A stretch of 64,000 bases of DNA from an uncultured Lachnospiraceae bacterium. Lineage in GTDB: Bacteria; Bacillota; Clostridia; Lachnospirales; Lachnospiraceae. The notes under the pieces were generated by a model. That model was not told the origin of the DNA. It saw only the letters and a program-made list of their open reading frames with translations, and made no database searches. The first letter of the stretch is position 1; every line of letters begins with the position of its first letter. The position numbers and the translations under genes were made by a program. Of the stretch, positions 1-8,575 are shown one piece after another. The stretch covers positions 124,001-188,000 of the forward strand of contig CAMEJJ010000002.1 of NCBI GenBank assembly GCA_945919795.1. Reading direction: 5' to 3'.

Positions 1-2
1 TT

Positions 3-386
3 TTATTACAGACTTTTGACGGTAATATTCTTGGTCCTAAGATACTTGGTGATTCAACCGGATTATCCAGTTTCTGGGTTATTTTCTCTATTACCATATT
101 TGGTGCTTATTTTGGTATCGTTGGAATGGCAATCGGAGTACCGATTTTTGCCCTTATTTATGCAGCCTTTAAGCGAAAAGTCAACCGTAATTTGATTTCA
201 AAACATCTTCCGATAAATACGCTTGAATATCATTATCTGAGTAAGGTTTCAGAAGATGATAATACTTTAATCCCGTTAACAGAAGAAGAGAAGCGTAATT
301 CAAGAAAAGCTGTTAACAAAAATACGAAATCAAAAAGTATATTTAAATTAGGTGAGAAAACGAATCATTCCGACAATGATCACTAA
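3..386 (+). CDS. AI-2E family transporter, C-terminal part (5' end outside window)
   Basis: The frame is open from the window edge to a stop at 384-386 and gives about 127 residues. The first residues (DGNILGPKILGDSTGLSSFW, then a hydrophobic stretch through GIVGMAIGVPIFALIYAAFK) match the conserved C-terminal end of the AI-2E/YdiK/PerM family (PF01594), including the GPKILG motif before the last membrane helix. A hydrophilic, Lys/Asn-rich cytoplasmic tail of about 70 residues follows. Family members are multi-pass inner-membrane exporters of varied or unknown substrate, so the name should not be read as proof of autoinducer transport. Only the tail end is visible. Confidence 0.8.
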   Translation, partial: LLQTFDGNILGPKILGDSTGLSSFWVIFSITIFGAYFGIVGMAIGVPIFALIYAAFKRKVNRNLISKHLPINTLEYHYLSKVSEDDNTLIPLTEEEKRNSRKAVNKNTKSKSIFKLGEKTNHSDNDH

Positions 387-517
387 ATCATTAATTATTG
401 ATATTGATTTGTATATTTATATTAACAAATCAAATTACAAAAAATAACAAAATACAAAACAAGGATATTAGAAAAAATAAAAACAGCAACTTTGTTATTT
501 ATTTAACAAAACGTTTT

Positions 518-548
518 TTGTTACTTAAAGTGATTTCTATTTTATAAT
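518..548 (+). promoter_or_regulatory. Possible promoter upstream of dtd
   Basis: TTGTTA (518-523) and TATAAT (543-548) lie in the AT-rich 387-588 gap, 41 bases before dtd. The 19-bp spacer is longer than ideal. The gap otherwise shows only short AT-rich inverted repeats such as TTGTTA/TAACAA. The -10 is good and the pairing uncertain. Confidence 0.35.
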
Positions 549-588
549 TTATGGCTTACAATTATTTGTTATTAAAGGATTAGTTTCA

Positions 589-1044
589 ATGAAATTTATA
601 ATTCAAAACGTATTAAATGCTTCGGTATCTGTTGACCAAAAAATTGTTGGACAAATTAATCAAGGTTACGTTGTATTCATCGGAATATCAAACGATGACA
701 ATGAAGAAACGGCCAATAAAATGATACAAAAAATGCTAAATCTGCGAATTTTTCAAGATGAAAACGGTAAAACCAATTTATCATTAGAACAAATTTCCGG
801 AGAGTTATTATTAATTTCTCAATTTACATTATATGCAGATTGTAAGCATGGAAATCGACCGTCATTTATTAAAGCCGGTAAACCGGAACATGCCCAAAAA
901 CTATATAATTACATTATAGAACAATGTAAAATGAAAGTTGCTAATGTCCAAACAGGCATATTTGGCGCCGATATGAAAGTCAGCCTGATCAATGACGGAC
1001 CATTTACCATTGTATTGGATTCTGCTGAGATTTTCGGCATATAG
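589..1044 (+). CDS. dtd: D-aminoacyl-tRNA deacylase
   Basis: A 151-residue protein of normal DTD length. It hydrolyses D-amino acids (and glycine) mischarged on tRNA, protecting translation in the cytoplasm. The two active-site motifs are visible: SQFTLYAD near residue 84 and [10 protein letters not shown] near residue 137. The N-terminus ([16 protein letters not shown]) is the usual beta-strand start. An AAAGGA ribosome site lies 10 bases before the ATG. It stands alone on the plus strand between an AI-2E gene and a minus-strand gene, and its codons are AT-rich (many AAT, AAA, ATT). The family assignment is secure. Confidence 0.95.
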   Translation: MKFIIQNVLNASVSVDQKIVGQINQGYVVFIGISNDDNEETANKMIQKMLNLRIFQDENGKTNLSLEQISGELLLISQFTLYADCKHGNRPSFIKAGKPEHAQKLYNYIIEQCKMKVANVQTGIFGADMKVSLINDGPFTIVLDSAEIFGI

Positions 1045-1365
1045 CAACAATATGTGCATTGTGCTCAAAAATACGCTAACTGTTCGTTAAACTGTCCTTT
1101 TGCGAATAGTTCTAGATCTATATACATACCATACTACATTACTTTTTATTTTGCAAGAACTCTTTTCTCTTTGATCTTTTATGTAGATAAAATATTTTTT
1201 AACATAAAAAATACCTCCTAATTTTAGAAGATATTTTAAATAAAAAAAGTGAAGATTTTTTCAAAAGTATGTGTATAAAATGTGAAATATTTCCATTTTT
1301 GGAAAATGTATAAGTCATTAAAAAAACACCCTTTTCGGTTTTGTGTCTACGAAAAGGGTAAAAAA
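1045..1365. other. Intergenic stretch with a hairpin and an 8-codon mini-ORF
   Basis: No ordinary gene is visible. Near 1068-1105 an imperfect hairpin (AACTGTTCG / CGAATAGTT) lies just after dtd and may end its transcript. On the minus strand an AGGAGG site is followed after 8 bases by ATG at 1205 and only eight codons (MLKNILST) before a stop at 1179. The rest is A/T-rich. The terminator of the LysM gene fills the right edge. Confidence 0.5.
1318..1358 (-). terminator. Rho-independent terminator of the LysM gene
   Basis: On the minus strand ACCCTTTTCG and CGAAAAGGGT form a 10-bp perfect stem with a 12-base loop, followed by GTTTTTTT. It starts only a few bases after the stop codon of the LysM-domain gene. 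Confidence 0.9.
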
Positions 1366-1749
1366 TTACTTCAATTCATCCGAATAATACGGCAGCATAA
1401 TATAGGTTCCGTTTGTGATATGCTCACCATTGATTTTATTAATCTGCTGGATTTCTTTTGCATATTCTTTCACAGAATTGTAATGATCATAGTCAATATT
1501 TGCTTCAGCAATATTCCACAAGGTATCTCCCGGAACAATGCAGTAGTTGGCATAATATTTGTAATCGTCAGCTCCTTTGGAGGAATTAGCTTTCGCGTTC
1601 ATGGAAAAAACGGAACCGGTAAAAACAATAACAAATAATGCAGTCATAACTGAAAAAACAAATTTTCTCTTCAATTCCTGTCTTTTTCTTTTCTGATATG
1701 AAATCTTTTTAACATATAAACAATCTTTCTCTCTCATTTCATTTCTCAT
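1366..1749 (-). CDS. LysM-domain exported protein, YneA-like SOS cell-division inhibitor
   Basis: The ATG at 1749 is chosen because GAGGAGA sits 7 bases before it; a longer reading from 1782 has no ribosome site. That gives 127 residues: a basic N-terminus, one hydrophobic segment (about residues 34-51), then a LysM domain (YCIVPGDTLWNIAEANI onward) that should bind peptidoglycan. Size, single anchor, LysM and divergent position next to lexA match Bacillus YneA, which delays septation during SOS. Several LexA boxes lie in the shared upstream region. Division inhibition is inferred from context; the domain is seen directly. It ends in a strong terminator. Confidence 0.82.
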   Translation of the reverse strand: MRNEMREKDCLYVKKISYQKRKRQELKRKFVFSVMTALFVIVFTGSVFSMNAKANSSKGADDYKYYANYCIVPGDTLWNIAEANIDYDHYNSVKEYAKEIQQINKINGEHITNGTYIMLPYYSDELK

Positions 1750-1790
1750 ATCGATCTCTCCTCTTTTGATCTTGCAAAACAATCAATATC

Positions 1791-1875
1791 GAACATTTGT
1801 TGTGAACATTTGTTCTACATTTTGTATTATAAGAACATTTGTTTGTTTTGTCAAGCATAATTCGAACAAATTTTC
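1791..1875. promoter_or_regulatory. Cluster of LexA (SOS) operators
   Basis: GAACATTTGTTC at 1804-1815 is a perfect GAAC-N4-GTTC palindrome. GAACATTTGTTG (1791-1802) and GAACATTTGTTT (1833-1844) differ by one base, and GAACAAATTTTC (1864-1875) is a weaker fourth copy. They lie between the divergent LysM gene and lexA, as expected for joint SOS control. The Gram-positive LexA box is established; binding here is inferred. Confidence 0.9.
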
Positions 1876-1886
1876 GGAATATATGT

Positions 1887-1915
1887 TTGCTTTTTTCTTT
1901 TGACAATGTTATACT
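1887..1915 (+). promoter_or_regulatory. lexA promoter
   Basis: TTGCTT (1887-1892), a 17-bp spacer and TATACT (1910-1915) form a sigma-A type promoter about 95 bases before lexA. The weakest LexA box ends 12 bases upstream of the -35. Confidence 0.6.
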
Positions 1916-2007
1916 AGTTATAGTTTTAATGATACATACCATTACATGATATAGATGTTGATCATGATTGTTACAATTTATAATTTTTATTTCTGGAGGT
2001 TCTGCTT

Positions 2008-2628
2008 ATGAGTCAGGGAAAAATTTCTACCAAACAACAACAAATTCTGGAATTTATGAAGGATGAGATTTTGGCTAAAGGATATCCGCCTTCAGTGCGT
2101 GAAATATGCGAAGCTGTTAATTTAAAATCGACATCATCCGTACATTCCCATTTAGAAACTTTGGAGAAAAACGGTTATATTCGTCGTGACCCTACCAAGC
2201 CCCGCGCTATTGAGATTGTCGATGATGGATTTCAGATGGTTCGCCGTGAGACATCAAGCATTCCGATTGTCGGAACGGTTGCTGCCGGTCAACCCATTTT
2301 TGCACAGCAGAATATTGAAGGCTATTTTCCTATCCCTGCAGACTTTATTCCTTCCGGAACAGGCGATACCTTTGTTTTAAAAGTAAAAGGTGAAAGCATG
2401 ATTAATGTCGGCATTTTTGAAGGGGATCAGATTTTTGTGCAGCAATGTAATAATGTTAGAAATGGAGATATTGTTGTAGCTCTTGTTGAAGATTCGGCTA
2501 CTGTCAAGACCTTTTATAAAGAAAACGGTCACATCCGCTTACAGCCGGAAAATGATACAATGGAACCCATTATAGTGGATGATTGTACAATATTAGGAAA
2601 AGTATTCGGGGTGTTCCGTTTGTGTTAA
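2008..2628 (+). CDS. lexA: LexA repressor
   Basis: A 206-residue SOS repressor. The N-terminal winged helix-turn-helix (residues 1-65, including [19 protein letters not shown]) binds operators. The C-terminal S24 peptidase domain shows the self-cleavage site AAG (Ala93-Gly94) and the catalytic pair Ser130 (GESM) and Lys167 (TVKTF). RecA filaments trigger cleavage after DNA damage. A GGAGG site precedes the ATG by 8 bases. Multiple GAAC-N4-GTTC boxes upstream suggest autoregulation and control of the divergent LysM gene. A terminator follows. Length and motifs are complete. Confidence 0.98.
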   Translation: MSQGKISTKQQQILEFMKDEILAKGYPPSVREICEAVNLKSTSSVHSHLETLEKNGYIRRDPTKPRAIEIVDDGFQMVRRETSSIPIVGTVAAGQPIFAQQNIEGYFPIPADFIPSGTGDTFVLKVKGESMINVGIFEGDQIFVQQCNNVRNGDIVVALVEDSATVKTFYKENGHIRLQPENDTMEPIIVDDCTILGKVFGVFRLC

Positions 2629-2659
2629 TTTTCAAGTATATCAACATATATTATAGATT

Positions 2660-2702
2660 AAAAAGCGTCTGCAGATATGATATAGATCTGCAGACGCTTT
2701 TT
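2660..2702 (+). terminator. Rho-independent terminator after lexA
   Basis: AAAAAGCGTCTGCAGAT and ATCTGCAGACGCTTTTT form a perfect 17-bp inverted repeat with a short loop. The same structure would also work on the minus strand for the facing lipoprotein gene. Confidence 0.93.
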
Positions 2703-2777
2703 ATACAGAATGATTTCAATAGAGAATGATTTCAATACAATTTGATACAAATTTAATGTATTTATTATAAATCTGAT

Positions 2778-3401
2778 TTATTTAGATACAGCAAAAAAAC
2801 TGTCTTTTAAATTGCTAAAATCACTATTATCCCACTGTGCAAAGGTAATTGCGGCAATACGGGTTCCTTTCTTTACCGCATAAACTCTTTCATATACTTT
2901 ATGTCCGGAAAAATCACCGGAAATAGAAATAGCTTTACGCTTTTTACCCATAAAGTTTTCTTCAATCACACTCATGTCTGTTACGGTAATACCCATTGAT
3001 TCTAAGGATGCTTTTAAATCATCATTTGCAGCAGAATCAATATAATCATCTTCTGAAAACATAGACTGTGCTAATTCAAGTTTTTGAACATTAATATTAA
3101 CGGTATCCATTCCATTAGAATGAACAGCCATCATATCAATATAATAGCTTTTTTCCGTAAAATACTTTTTATAATCTTCTCCAACCATATCTTTTGTCAT
3201 ATCATTGACTTCTAAAATCTGTTCTTCATTATAAAAATTCCAGTTTTTGTCCAGTTCACATCCAATTCCGATAAAACTGTTTTCATACACATTTCCGTTG
3301 ACTGTTCCCAAAAGGAAATCCTTATCATCAGAATTTCCACATGCCACCATTGAAATCATGATTCCAATAATCATAATTAACGATAAAATTTTTTTCTTCA
3401 T
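2778..3401 (-). CDS. Putative lipoprotein of unknown function
   Basis: 207 residues. The N-terminus is a lipoprotein signal: MKKK, a hydrophobic core, then the lipobox ISMVAC with the acylated Cys at residue 21 and GNSDD after it. The mature part starts with a VYENSFIGIGCELDKNWNFY segment, resembling small clostridial surface proteins that sense or bind unknown ligands, but no named domain is certain. It lies last in the nadD-yqeK-rsfS group with a 68-base gap, so it may be cotranscribed. Export and lipid anchoring are well supported; function is unknown. Confidence 0.8.
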   Translation of the reverse strand: MKKKILSLIMIIGIMISMVACGNSDDKDFLLGTVNGNVYENSFIGIGCELDKNWNFYNEEQILEVNDMTKDMVGEDYKKYFTEKSYYIDMMAVHSNGMDTVNINVQKLELAQSMFSEDDYIDSAANDDLKASLESMGITVTDMSVIEENFMGKKRKAISISGDFSGHKVYERVYAVKKGTRIAAITFAQWDNSDFSNLKDSFFAVSK

Positions 3402-3469
3402 TTGTCTTTCTCCCTCATAAGTTAAAATTTTATTTAAAAGTTATATCCAATTTTCCATGGAACTAACTT

Positions 3470-3832
3470 TTATAACTGTGTAATATCCATTCTCTTTCCA
3501 TCTCTCCAAATTCTTTCCAGATCATAGAAAAGACGGTTCTCTTTATCAAACATATGGATTACGACATCATGGTAATCCAATAAAATCCAGTTACCGCTCT
3601 CGTATCCTTCGCATTGTTTTTTATCAATTCCCATTCTTCCAAGCGTTTCTTCTACATTATCGCACAAAGTCTGAACGTGGTTGCGATTTGAACCGGATAC
3701 CATAATAAAATAATCTGCAAGTGTTGATATTTCGGTAATATCAATCACACTGATGTCTTCTCCTTTTTTGTCCTCTAAAGCCTCAATCACAGCCTTTACC
3801 ATTGTAAGAGATGTTATTTCCTGATTGCTCAT
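3470..3832 (-). CDS. rsfS: Ribosomal silencing factor RsfS
   Basis: 120 residues, the usual size of the RsfS/YbeB/DUF143 family. It binds ribosomal protein L14 on the 50S subunit and blocks 30S joining in slow growth. Typical segments are visible: EDKKGEDISVIDITEISTLA, ADYFIMVSGSNRNHVQT and GNWILLDYHDVVIHMF. Its ATG overlaps the stop of yqeK by 4 bases (ATGA), indicating translational coupling. The nadD-yqeK-rsfS order is conserved across Firmicutes. Confidence 0.96.
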   Translation of the reverse strand: MSNQEITSLTMVKAVIEALEDKKGEDISVIDITEISTLADYFIMVSGSNRNHVQTLCDNVEETLGRMGIDKKQCEGYESGNWILLDYHDVVIHMFDKENRLFYDLERIWRDGKRMDITQL

Positions 3833-4437
3833 ACTTCCTCCTGTTTTGACAATAATTTTTTATAATAATGATAAGTTTCCTGTGTTTTTATATCAATTTC
3901 CGCATTTTTATCCTTTAAATACGAAAGTGTGCTTTCTAAAATTAATAAAATTGTTTGATCCAAATTATGGAATGCAAGTTTTCGAACTTCATCAAGCATT
4001 GGTAAGGGACGTCTGTTTGGTTCAATATAATCCGCAATATAAAGAATTTTATCCAGTACAGACATCTCTGGCTTACCGGTTGTGTGGCACGCAATGGCCG
4101 AAAAAATAGCTTCATCTTCAATATGAAAAACATCTTTAATGCGATAAGCTCCAAGTTTGGCATGAATTAATTCCGGATTTTTTTCCTCGGCTGTATTTAA
4201 AACAATTTGATACTTTTTACAAAGATTTCGTTTTTCGTCTGTAGGAATACACTTGGCATTATCATGTAATAATCCGGCCAAATAAGCCTTTTTCATATCA
4301 ACGCCATATGACATAGCCAAACAAAGCGAAACGTCTGCTACGCCCTTTGTATGGACATATCGTTTACGGTCTAAATCTTTTTTTAACCTTTTTCTGATAT
4401 TTTTATAAAGTTCGTCATCAGTATTAAATGATTCCAA
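3829..4437 (-). CDS. yqeK: HD-domain hydrolase YqeK (Ap4A hydrolase type)
   Basis: 202 residues. The HD metal-binding pattern is present: HTKGVADVS near residue 30, LAGLLHDNAK (His-Asp) near residue 56, and later His residues around IHAKLGAYR and ACHTTG. Family members split diadenosine tetraphosphate symmetrically. Translation starts at TTG (4437) with GGGAG 8 bases upstream; no in-frame ATG fits better. It overlaps rsfS by 4 bases. A 129-base AT-rich spacer separates it from nadD. Confidence 0.93.
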   Translation of the reverse strand: MESFNTDDELYKNIRKRLKKDLDRKRYVHTKGVADVSLCLAMSYGVDMKKAYLAGLLHDNAKCIPTDEKRNLCKKYQIVLNTAEEKNPELIHAKLGAYRIKDVFHIEDEAIFSAIACHTTGKPEMSVLDKILYIADYIEPNRRPLPMLDEVRKLAFHNLDQTILLILESTLSYLKDKNAEIDIKTQETYHYYKKLLSKQEEV

Positions 4438-4566
4438 ATTATAATCTCCCGATGTTACTGTATAAATATTTTTAGCAAATTAACTTCTCTTAATAATATT
4501 TTCTGAATATAACTCTCTTGAAAATAATTATCTTAATTATAATTCGCTGAACATGAATAAAAATGT

Positions 4567-5175
4567 TCACAAACAGATATATAACTGTCTTTCTTGTATT
4601 ATTTTATACACGTTTCCCGGCAACTTATCGGCAACTTCATCAGGCTGCATAATATGCTCCCGAATCCACGTAGATGAGATATTAACCTTATCCATATGCA
4701 TGAGATATATCTTCGCCTGATATTTTTCTTCTAAATCAACTTTTTTATCATTAAGTGCATGTAAATTACAATCATCGCGCACCGCAACCAGTAAGCATAC
4801 ATGCTCAAAAATAATCTCCGGATGATACCATTTTTCGATTGAAAATAGAGAATCAGCACCCATAATAAAGAAATAGTCATGTTCCGGGTGTTCTTTACGG
4901 AGTTGTTGTACCGTATTACAGGTATAAGAGTTTCCTCCGGCTTCCATTTCAATATAAGATATCTCAAAACGTGGTTCATCCGCGATTGCAGCAAGGACCA
5001 TATCCACACGATCCTGATCATCAGTAATCTTCCGTCCGCTTTTCATCCACGGGATATGATTAGGTATAAATAAAACCCGATCCAGCCCAAACTCTGTCAA
5101 AGCCTGTTTTGCCAATAAAAGATGACCGTTGTGAACCGGATCAAACGTTCCACCCATTAAACCGATTTTCGCCAT
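4567..5175 (-). CDS. nadD: Nicotinate-nucleotide adenylyltransferase
   Basis: 202 residues. It makes deamido-NAD from nicotinate mononucleotide and ATP, the committed adenylation step of NAD synthesis. The nucleotidyltransferase signature GGTFDPVHNGH is at residues 8-18 and the second motif ISSTWIREH is near residue 166. AGGGGA precedes the ATG. It sits 11 bases after yhbY in the conserved obgE-yhbY-nadD-yqeK-rsfS string. Confidence 0.97.
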   Translation of the reverse strand: MAKIGLMGGTFDPVHNGHLLLAKQALTEFGLDRVLFIPNHIPWMKSGRKITDDQDRVDMVLAAIADEPRFEISYIEMEAGGNSYTCNTVQQLRKEHPEHDYFFIMGADSLFSIEKWYHPEIIFEHVCLLVAVRDDCNLHALNDKKVDLEEKYQAKIYLMHMDKVNISSTWIREHIMQPDEVADKLPGNVYKIIQERQLYICL

Positions 5176-5186
5176 ATTAATTCCCC

Positions 5187-5477
5187 TTATCTGGGTAATT
5201 CAATTTTTTTATGATCTTTATTTTCTTTATATAAAACAATTTTCTTTCCGATTACTTGTACTACCTCGGAATGAGTTCGCTCAGCAAGAACCGCGGCAAT
5301 CTCACGCGGATCATCCAGACAGTTTTTTAAAACTGCAATTTTAATCAATTCATGTGTGTTAAATGATTCGCTGACCGCATTAGTTACTTCCGGTGTCAGA
5401 CTGGATTTCCCAACCTGAAATATCGGTTCAATATTCATTGCCAAACCTTTTAAATATGCTCTTTGTTTACTAGTCAT
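5187..5477 (-). CDS. yhbY: YhbY family RNA-binding (CRM-domain) protein
   Basis: Start at 5477 chosen: GAGG precedes this ATG, while the longer reading from 5513 lacks a ribosome site. 96 residues, the normal YhbY size. The CRM fold signature is visible: MTSKQRAYLKGLAMNIEPIF, then VGKSSLTPEV. The usual GKxG loop reads GKSS here. The family associates with pre-50S particles. It is followed by nadD. The upstream gap to obgE contains an inverted-repeat element. Confidence 0.93.
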   Translation of the reverse strand: MTSKQRAYLKGLAMNIEPIFQVGKSSLTPEVTNAVSESFNTHELIKIAVLKNCLDDPREIAAVLAERTHSEVVQVIGKKIVLYKENKDHKKIELPR

Positions 5478-5534
5478 AGTTTTATCCTCATTTACTATAC
5501 TCAAAATCCACAAACACTGTATTCGATGTCCGAT

Positions 5535-5595
5535 GTGTCAATTAATAGCATTTGTTTATTTGTGCAAACACATTCGCAAATTATACTTTTGACAC
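5535..5595. repeat. Inverted-repeat element, copy 1 (61 bp)
   Basis: Bounded by GTGTCAA and TTGACAC, with imperfect complementary arms and an inner TTTGTGCAAACACATTCGC segment. A related 71-bp unit lies at 33361-33431 in opposite orientation, and 23 bases of its right end (5581-5603) recur exactly at 20974-20996. It sits in the obgE-yhbY gap, 10 bases after the obgE stop. It resembles a small MITE- or REP-like unit; no transposase is nearby. Confidence 0.65.
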
Positions 5596-5605
5596 TTACA
5601 TCAAA

Positions 5606-6951
<1,346 letters not shown>

Positions 6952-6963
6952 AGTTTCATCGAA

Positions 6964-7248
6964 TTAGTCTTCTACCGGATATACGGAAGCCTGTTTTTTA
7001 TCTCTTCCTTTTCTTTCGAATCTTAATACGCCATCAACTAAAGCGAATAATGTATCATCTCCGCCTTTTCCTACATTAACACCGGGATGAATTTTGGTTC
7101 CACGCTGTCTATATAAAATGTTTCCGGCTTTAACGAACTGTCCGTCAGCTCTTTTCGCACCTAATCTCTTAGATTCAGAATCTCTACCGTTCTTTGTAGA
7201 GCCCACACCTTTTTTATGAGCGAAAAATTGAAGGTTCATTTTTAACAT
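6964..7248 (-). CDS. rpmA: 50S ribosomal protein L27
   Basis: 94 residues. L27 contacts the peptidyl-transferase centre through its N-terminus. The start MLKMNLQFF followed by AHKKGVGS is the Firmicute-type extension, cut after the second Phe by the protease Prp, whose gene is directly upstream. The rest ([34 protein letters not shown]) is typical. AAGGAGG precedes the ATG. It is the last gene of the rplU-prp-rpmA operon, with a terminator just downstream. Confidence 0.98.
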   Translation of the reverse strand: MLKMNLQFFAHKKGVGSTKNGRDSESKRLGAKRADGQFVKAGNILYRQRGTKIHPGVNVGKGGDDTLFALVDGVLRFERKGRDKKQASVYPVED

Positions 7249-7253
7249 GGGTA

Positions 7254-7583
7254 TTACACCTCCTTGATTCTCAATGTAACAAAATTATCGTACTCTTCTG
7301 CGATACCCTCAAATCCCAAATATGCTGATGCCAAAAGCAGACTTGCATCATGTGATGGAGTATCTTTAATCAGAAATTTCATATAACCGGTTTCTTCATC
7401 ACATTTCTGCTCAAAAGAATCCTGACAAAATTTCTCAATTGCATTTTGGGTATTCACTGCCAAAACAGAAACAGATGCACATACAATATCACTTCCGTAT
7501 TCAGCGCTTTCGGCATGTCCGGATACCTCAAATCCTTTCACAACATGGGATGACTTATCGCAAAAAATCTTTATGGCTGTCAT
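7254..7583 (-). CDS. prp: Ribosomal-processing cysteine protease Prp
   Basis: 109 residues of the YsxB/Prp family. The catalytic dyad is visible: His in SGHAE near residue 22 and Cys in IVCASVSVL near residue 35. Prp removes the N-terminal extension of L27, and the target sequence is present in the neighbouring rpmA. It lies between rplU and rpmA (5 bases from rpmA), the conserved Firmicute order. Confidence 0.95.
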   Translation of the reverse strand: MTAIKIFCDKSSHVVKGFEVSGHAESAEYGSDIVCASVSVLAVNTQNAIEKFCQDSFEQKCDEETGYMKFLIKDTPSHDASLLLASAYLGFEGIAEEYDNFVTLRIKEV

Positions 7584-7599
7584 TTATGCCACCTTTAAA

Positions 7600-7905
7600 T
7601 TAAGCATTAATTTTCTCAATTTTAACCTGAGTGTATGCTTGTCTATGACCATTTTTCTTGTGATAACCTGATTTTCTCTTATATTTGTAAACGATAACTT
7701 TTTTGCCTTTGCCCTGACCCATAACAGTTGCTGTAACTGTAGATGAAGCAACGTCAGCGCCAACCTTTAAGCCGTTATCACTTACTGCAAGAACCTGGTC
7801 AAATGTTACAGTACTGCCATCTTCAACATCTAATTTTTCAATTTTAACGATGTCACCTTCGGAAACTTTGTACTGCTTTCCACCTGTTGCAATAATTGCG
7901 TACAT
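7600..7905 (-). CDS. rplU: 50S ribosomal protein L21
   Basis: 101 residues. The start [18 protein letters not shown] and the C-terminal [16 protein letters not shown] motif are diagnostic. L21 binds 23S rRNA during early 50S assembly. An AGGAGG site precedes the ATG. The region upstream carries a structured leader and a promoter, suggesting autogenous control as in other Firmicutes. Confidence 0.98.
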   Translation of the reverse strand: MYAIIATGGKQYKVSEGDIVKIEKLDVEDGSTVTFDQVLAVSDNGLKVGADVASSTVTATVMGQGKGKKVIVYKYKRKSGYHKKNGHRQAYTQVKIEKINA

Positions 7906-7985
7906 AAGGCACCTCCTACTAATTACTCGCTGACTTCGGTGATATCAGAAGACATACTTTTACCTCGTCATGCGGCATACCGTAG
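7906..7985 (-). promoter_or_regulatory. Probable L21 leader upstream of rplU
   Basis: About 80 bases separate the promoter from the rplU start. The stretch contains TCTGATATCACCGAAGTCAG, which can fold, just before the AGGAGG site. Position and size match the L21 leader RNAs known upstream of rplU-ysxB-rpmA operons. The class assignment rests on context; no covariance model was run. Confidence 0.5.
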
Positions 7986-7986
7986 T

Positions 7987-8016
7987 ATAATATCATGCAT
8001 TCTCATGAATTGTCAA
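7987..8016 (-). promoter_or_regulatory. rplU operon promoter
   Basis: On the minus strand a consensus TTGACA (8016-8011) and TATTAT (7992-7987) are separated by 18 bp. The promoter overlaps the last codons of the Nudix gene. Confidence 0.7.
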
Positions 8017-8575
8017 GCAGTTCAAATGCATTTTTTGTAAAGAAATATACCATAACCTGACAACGGGAGGAAAACTCTGCTGTATCCAGTAATTGTCTGC
8101 ATTCTTCTTTTGTATAAAAGGCAGCCTGAATCTTTTCATTTTCCGAAGTATGATCCTCAATATTGCCTTCTGCTTCCAGTACAACAATCTGCGTTCGGAT
8201 ATCTGAAATGGACACAGCAGCAAAAGACGGATTTAAAATGTCAATAATCCGTTTCAACTGCAACCCCGTCTCTTCATACAATTCACGCCGGATACAATCT
8301 TCTATGGTTTCTCCGGTCTCAATCATGCCTGCACACAAGTTATAAATTTCTTTATTAATGCCCATCCGAAATTCTTTTAGCAGCAAAAGCTTTCCGTCTT
8401 TTAGCACGGCCATTGAAATACCGCTTGTCGAATTTCCCAAATCCGCAGGACTGTCGATCTCGTGATGGCTCACAATCTCATATTTCTTTTCTCTACCGCT
8501 TTTATTTTCATAGACCAGTTCATATTTTTTGAGATATCTTCCATCGTCTTTTTTGTCAATTCTCAATAATTTCAT
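8003..8575 (-). CDS. Nudix hydrolase, ADP-ribose pyrophosphatase type
   Basis: 190 residues. The Nudix box (G-x5-E-x7-REL-x-EE-x-G) is complete in GMIETGETIEDCIRRELYEE and the following TGL, near residues 90-112. The N-terminal beta-rich part (YELVYENKSGREKKYEIVS) resembles ADP-sugar pyrophosphatases of the NudF group. The exact substrate is not visible. It overlaps the 3' end of the RNase gene by 20 bases, so the two are cotranscribed; its end carries the rplU promoter. Confidence 0.85.
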   Translation of the reverse strand: MKLLRIDKKDDGRYLKKYELVYENKSGREKKYEIVSHHEIDSPADLGNSTSGISMAVLKDGKLLLLKEFRMGINKEIYNLCAGMIETGETIEDCIRRELYEETGLQLKRIIDILNPSFAAVSISDIRTQIVVLEAEGNIEDHTSENEKIQAAFYTKEECRQLLDTAEFSSRCQVMVYFFTKNAFELLDNS

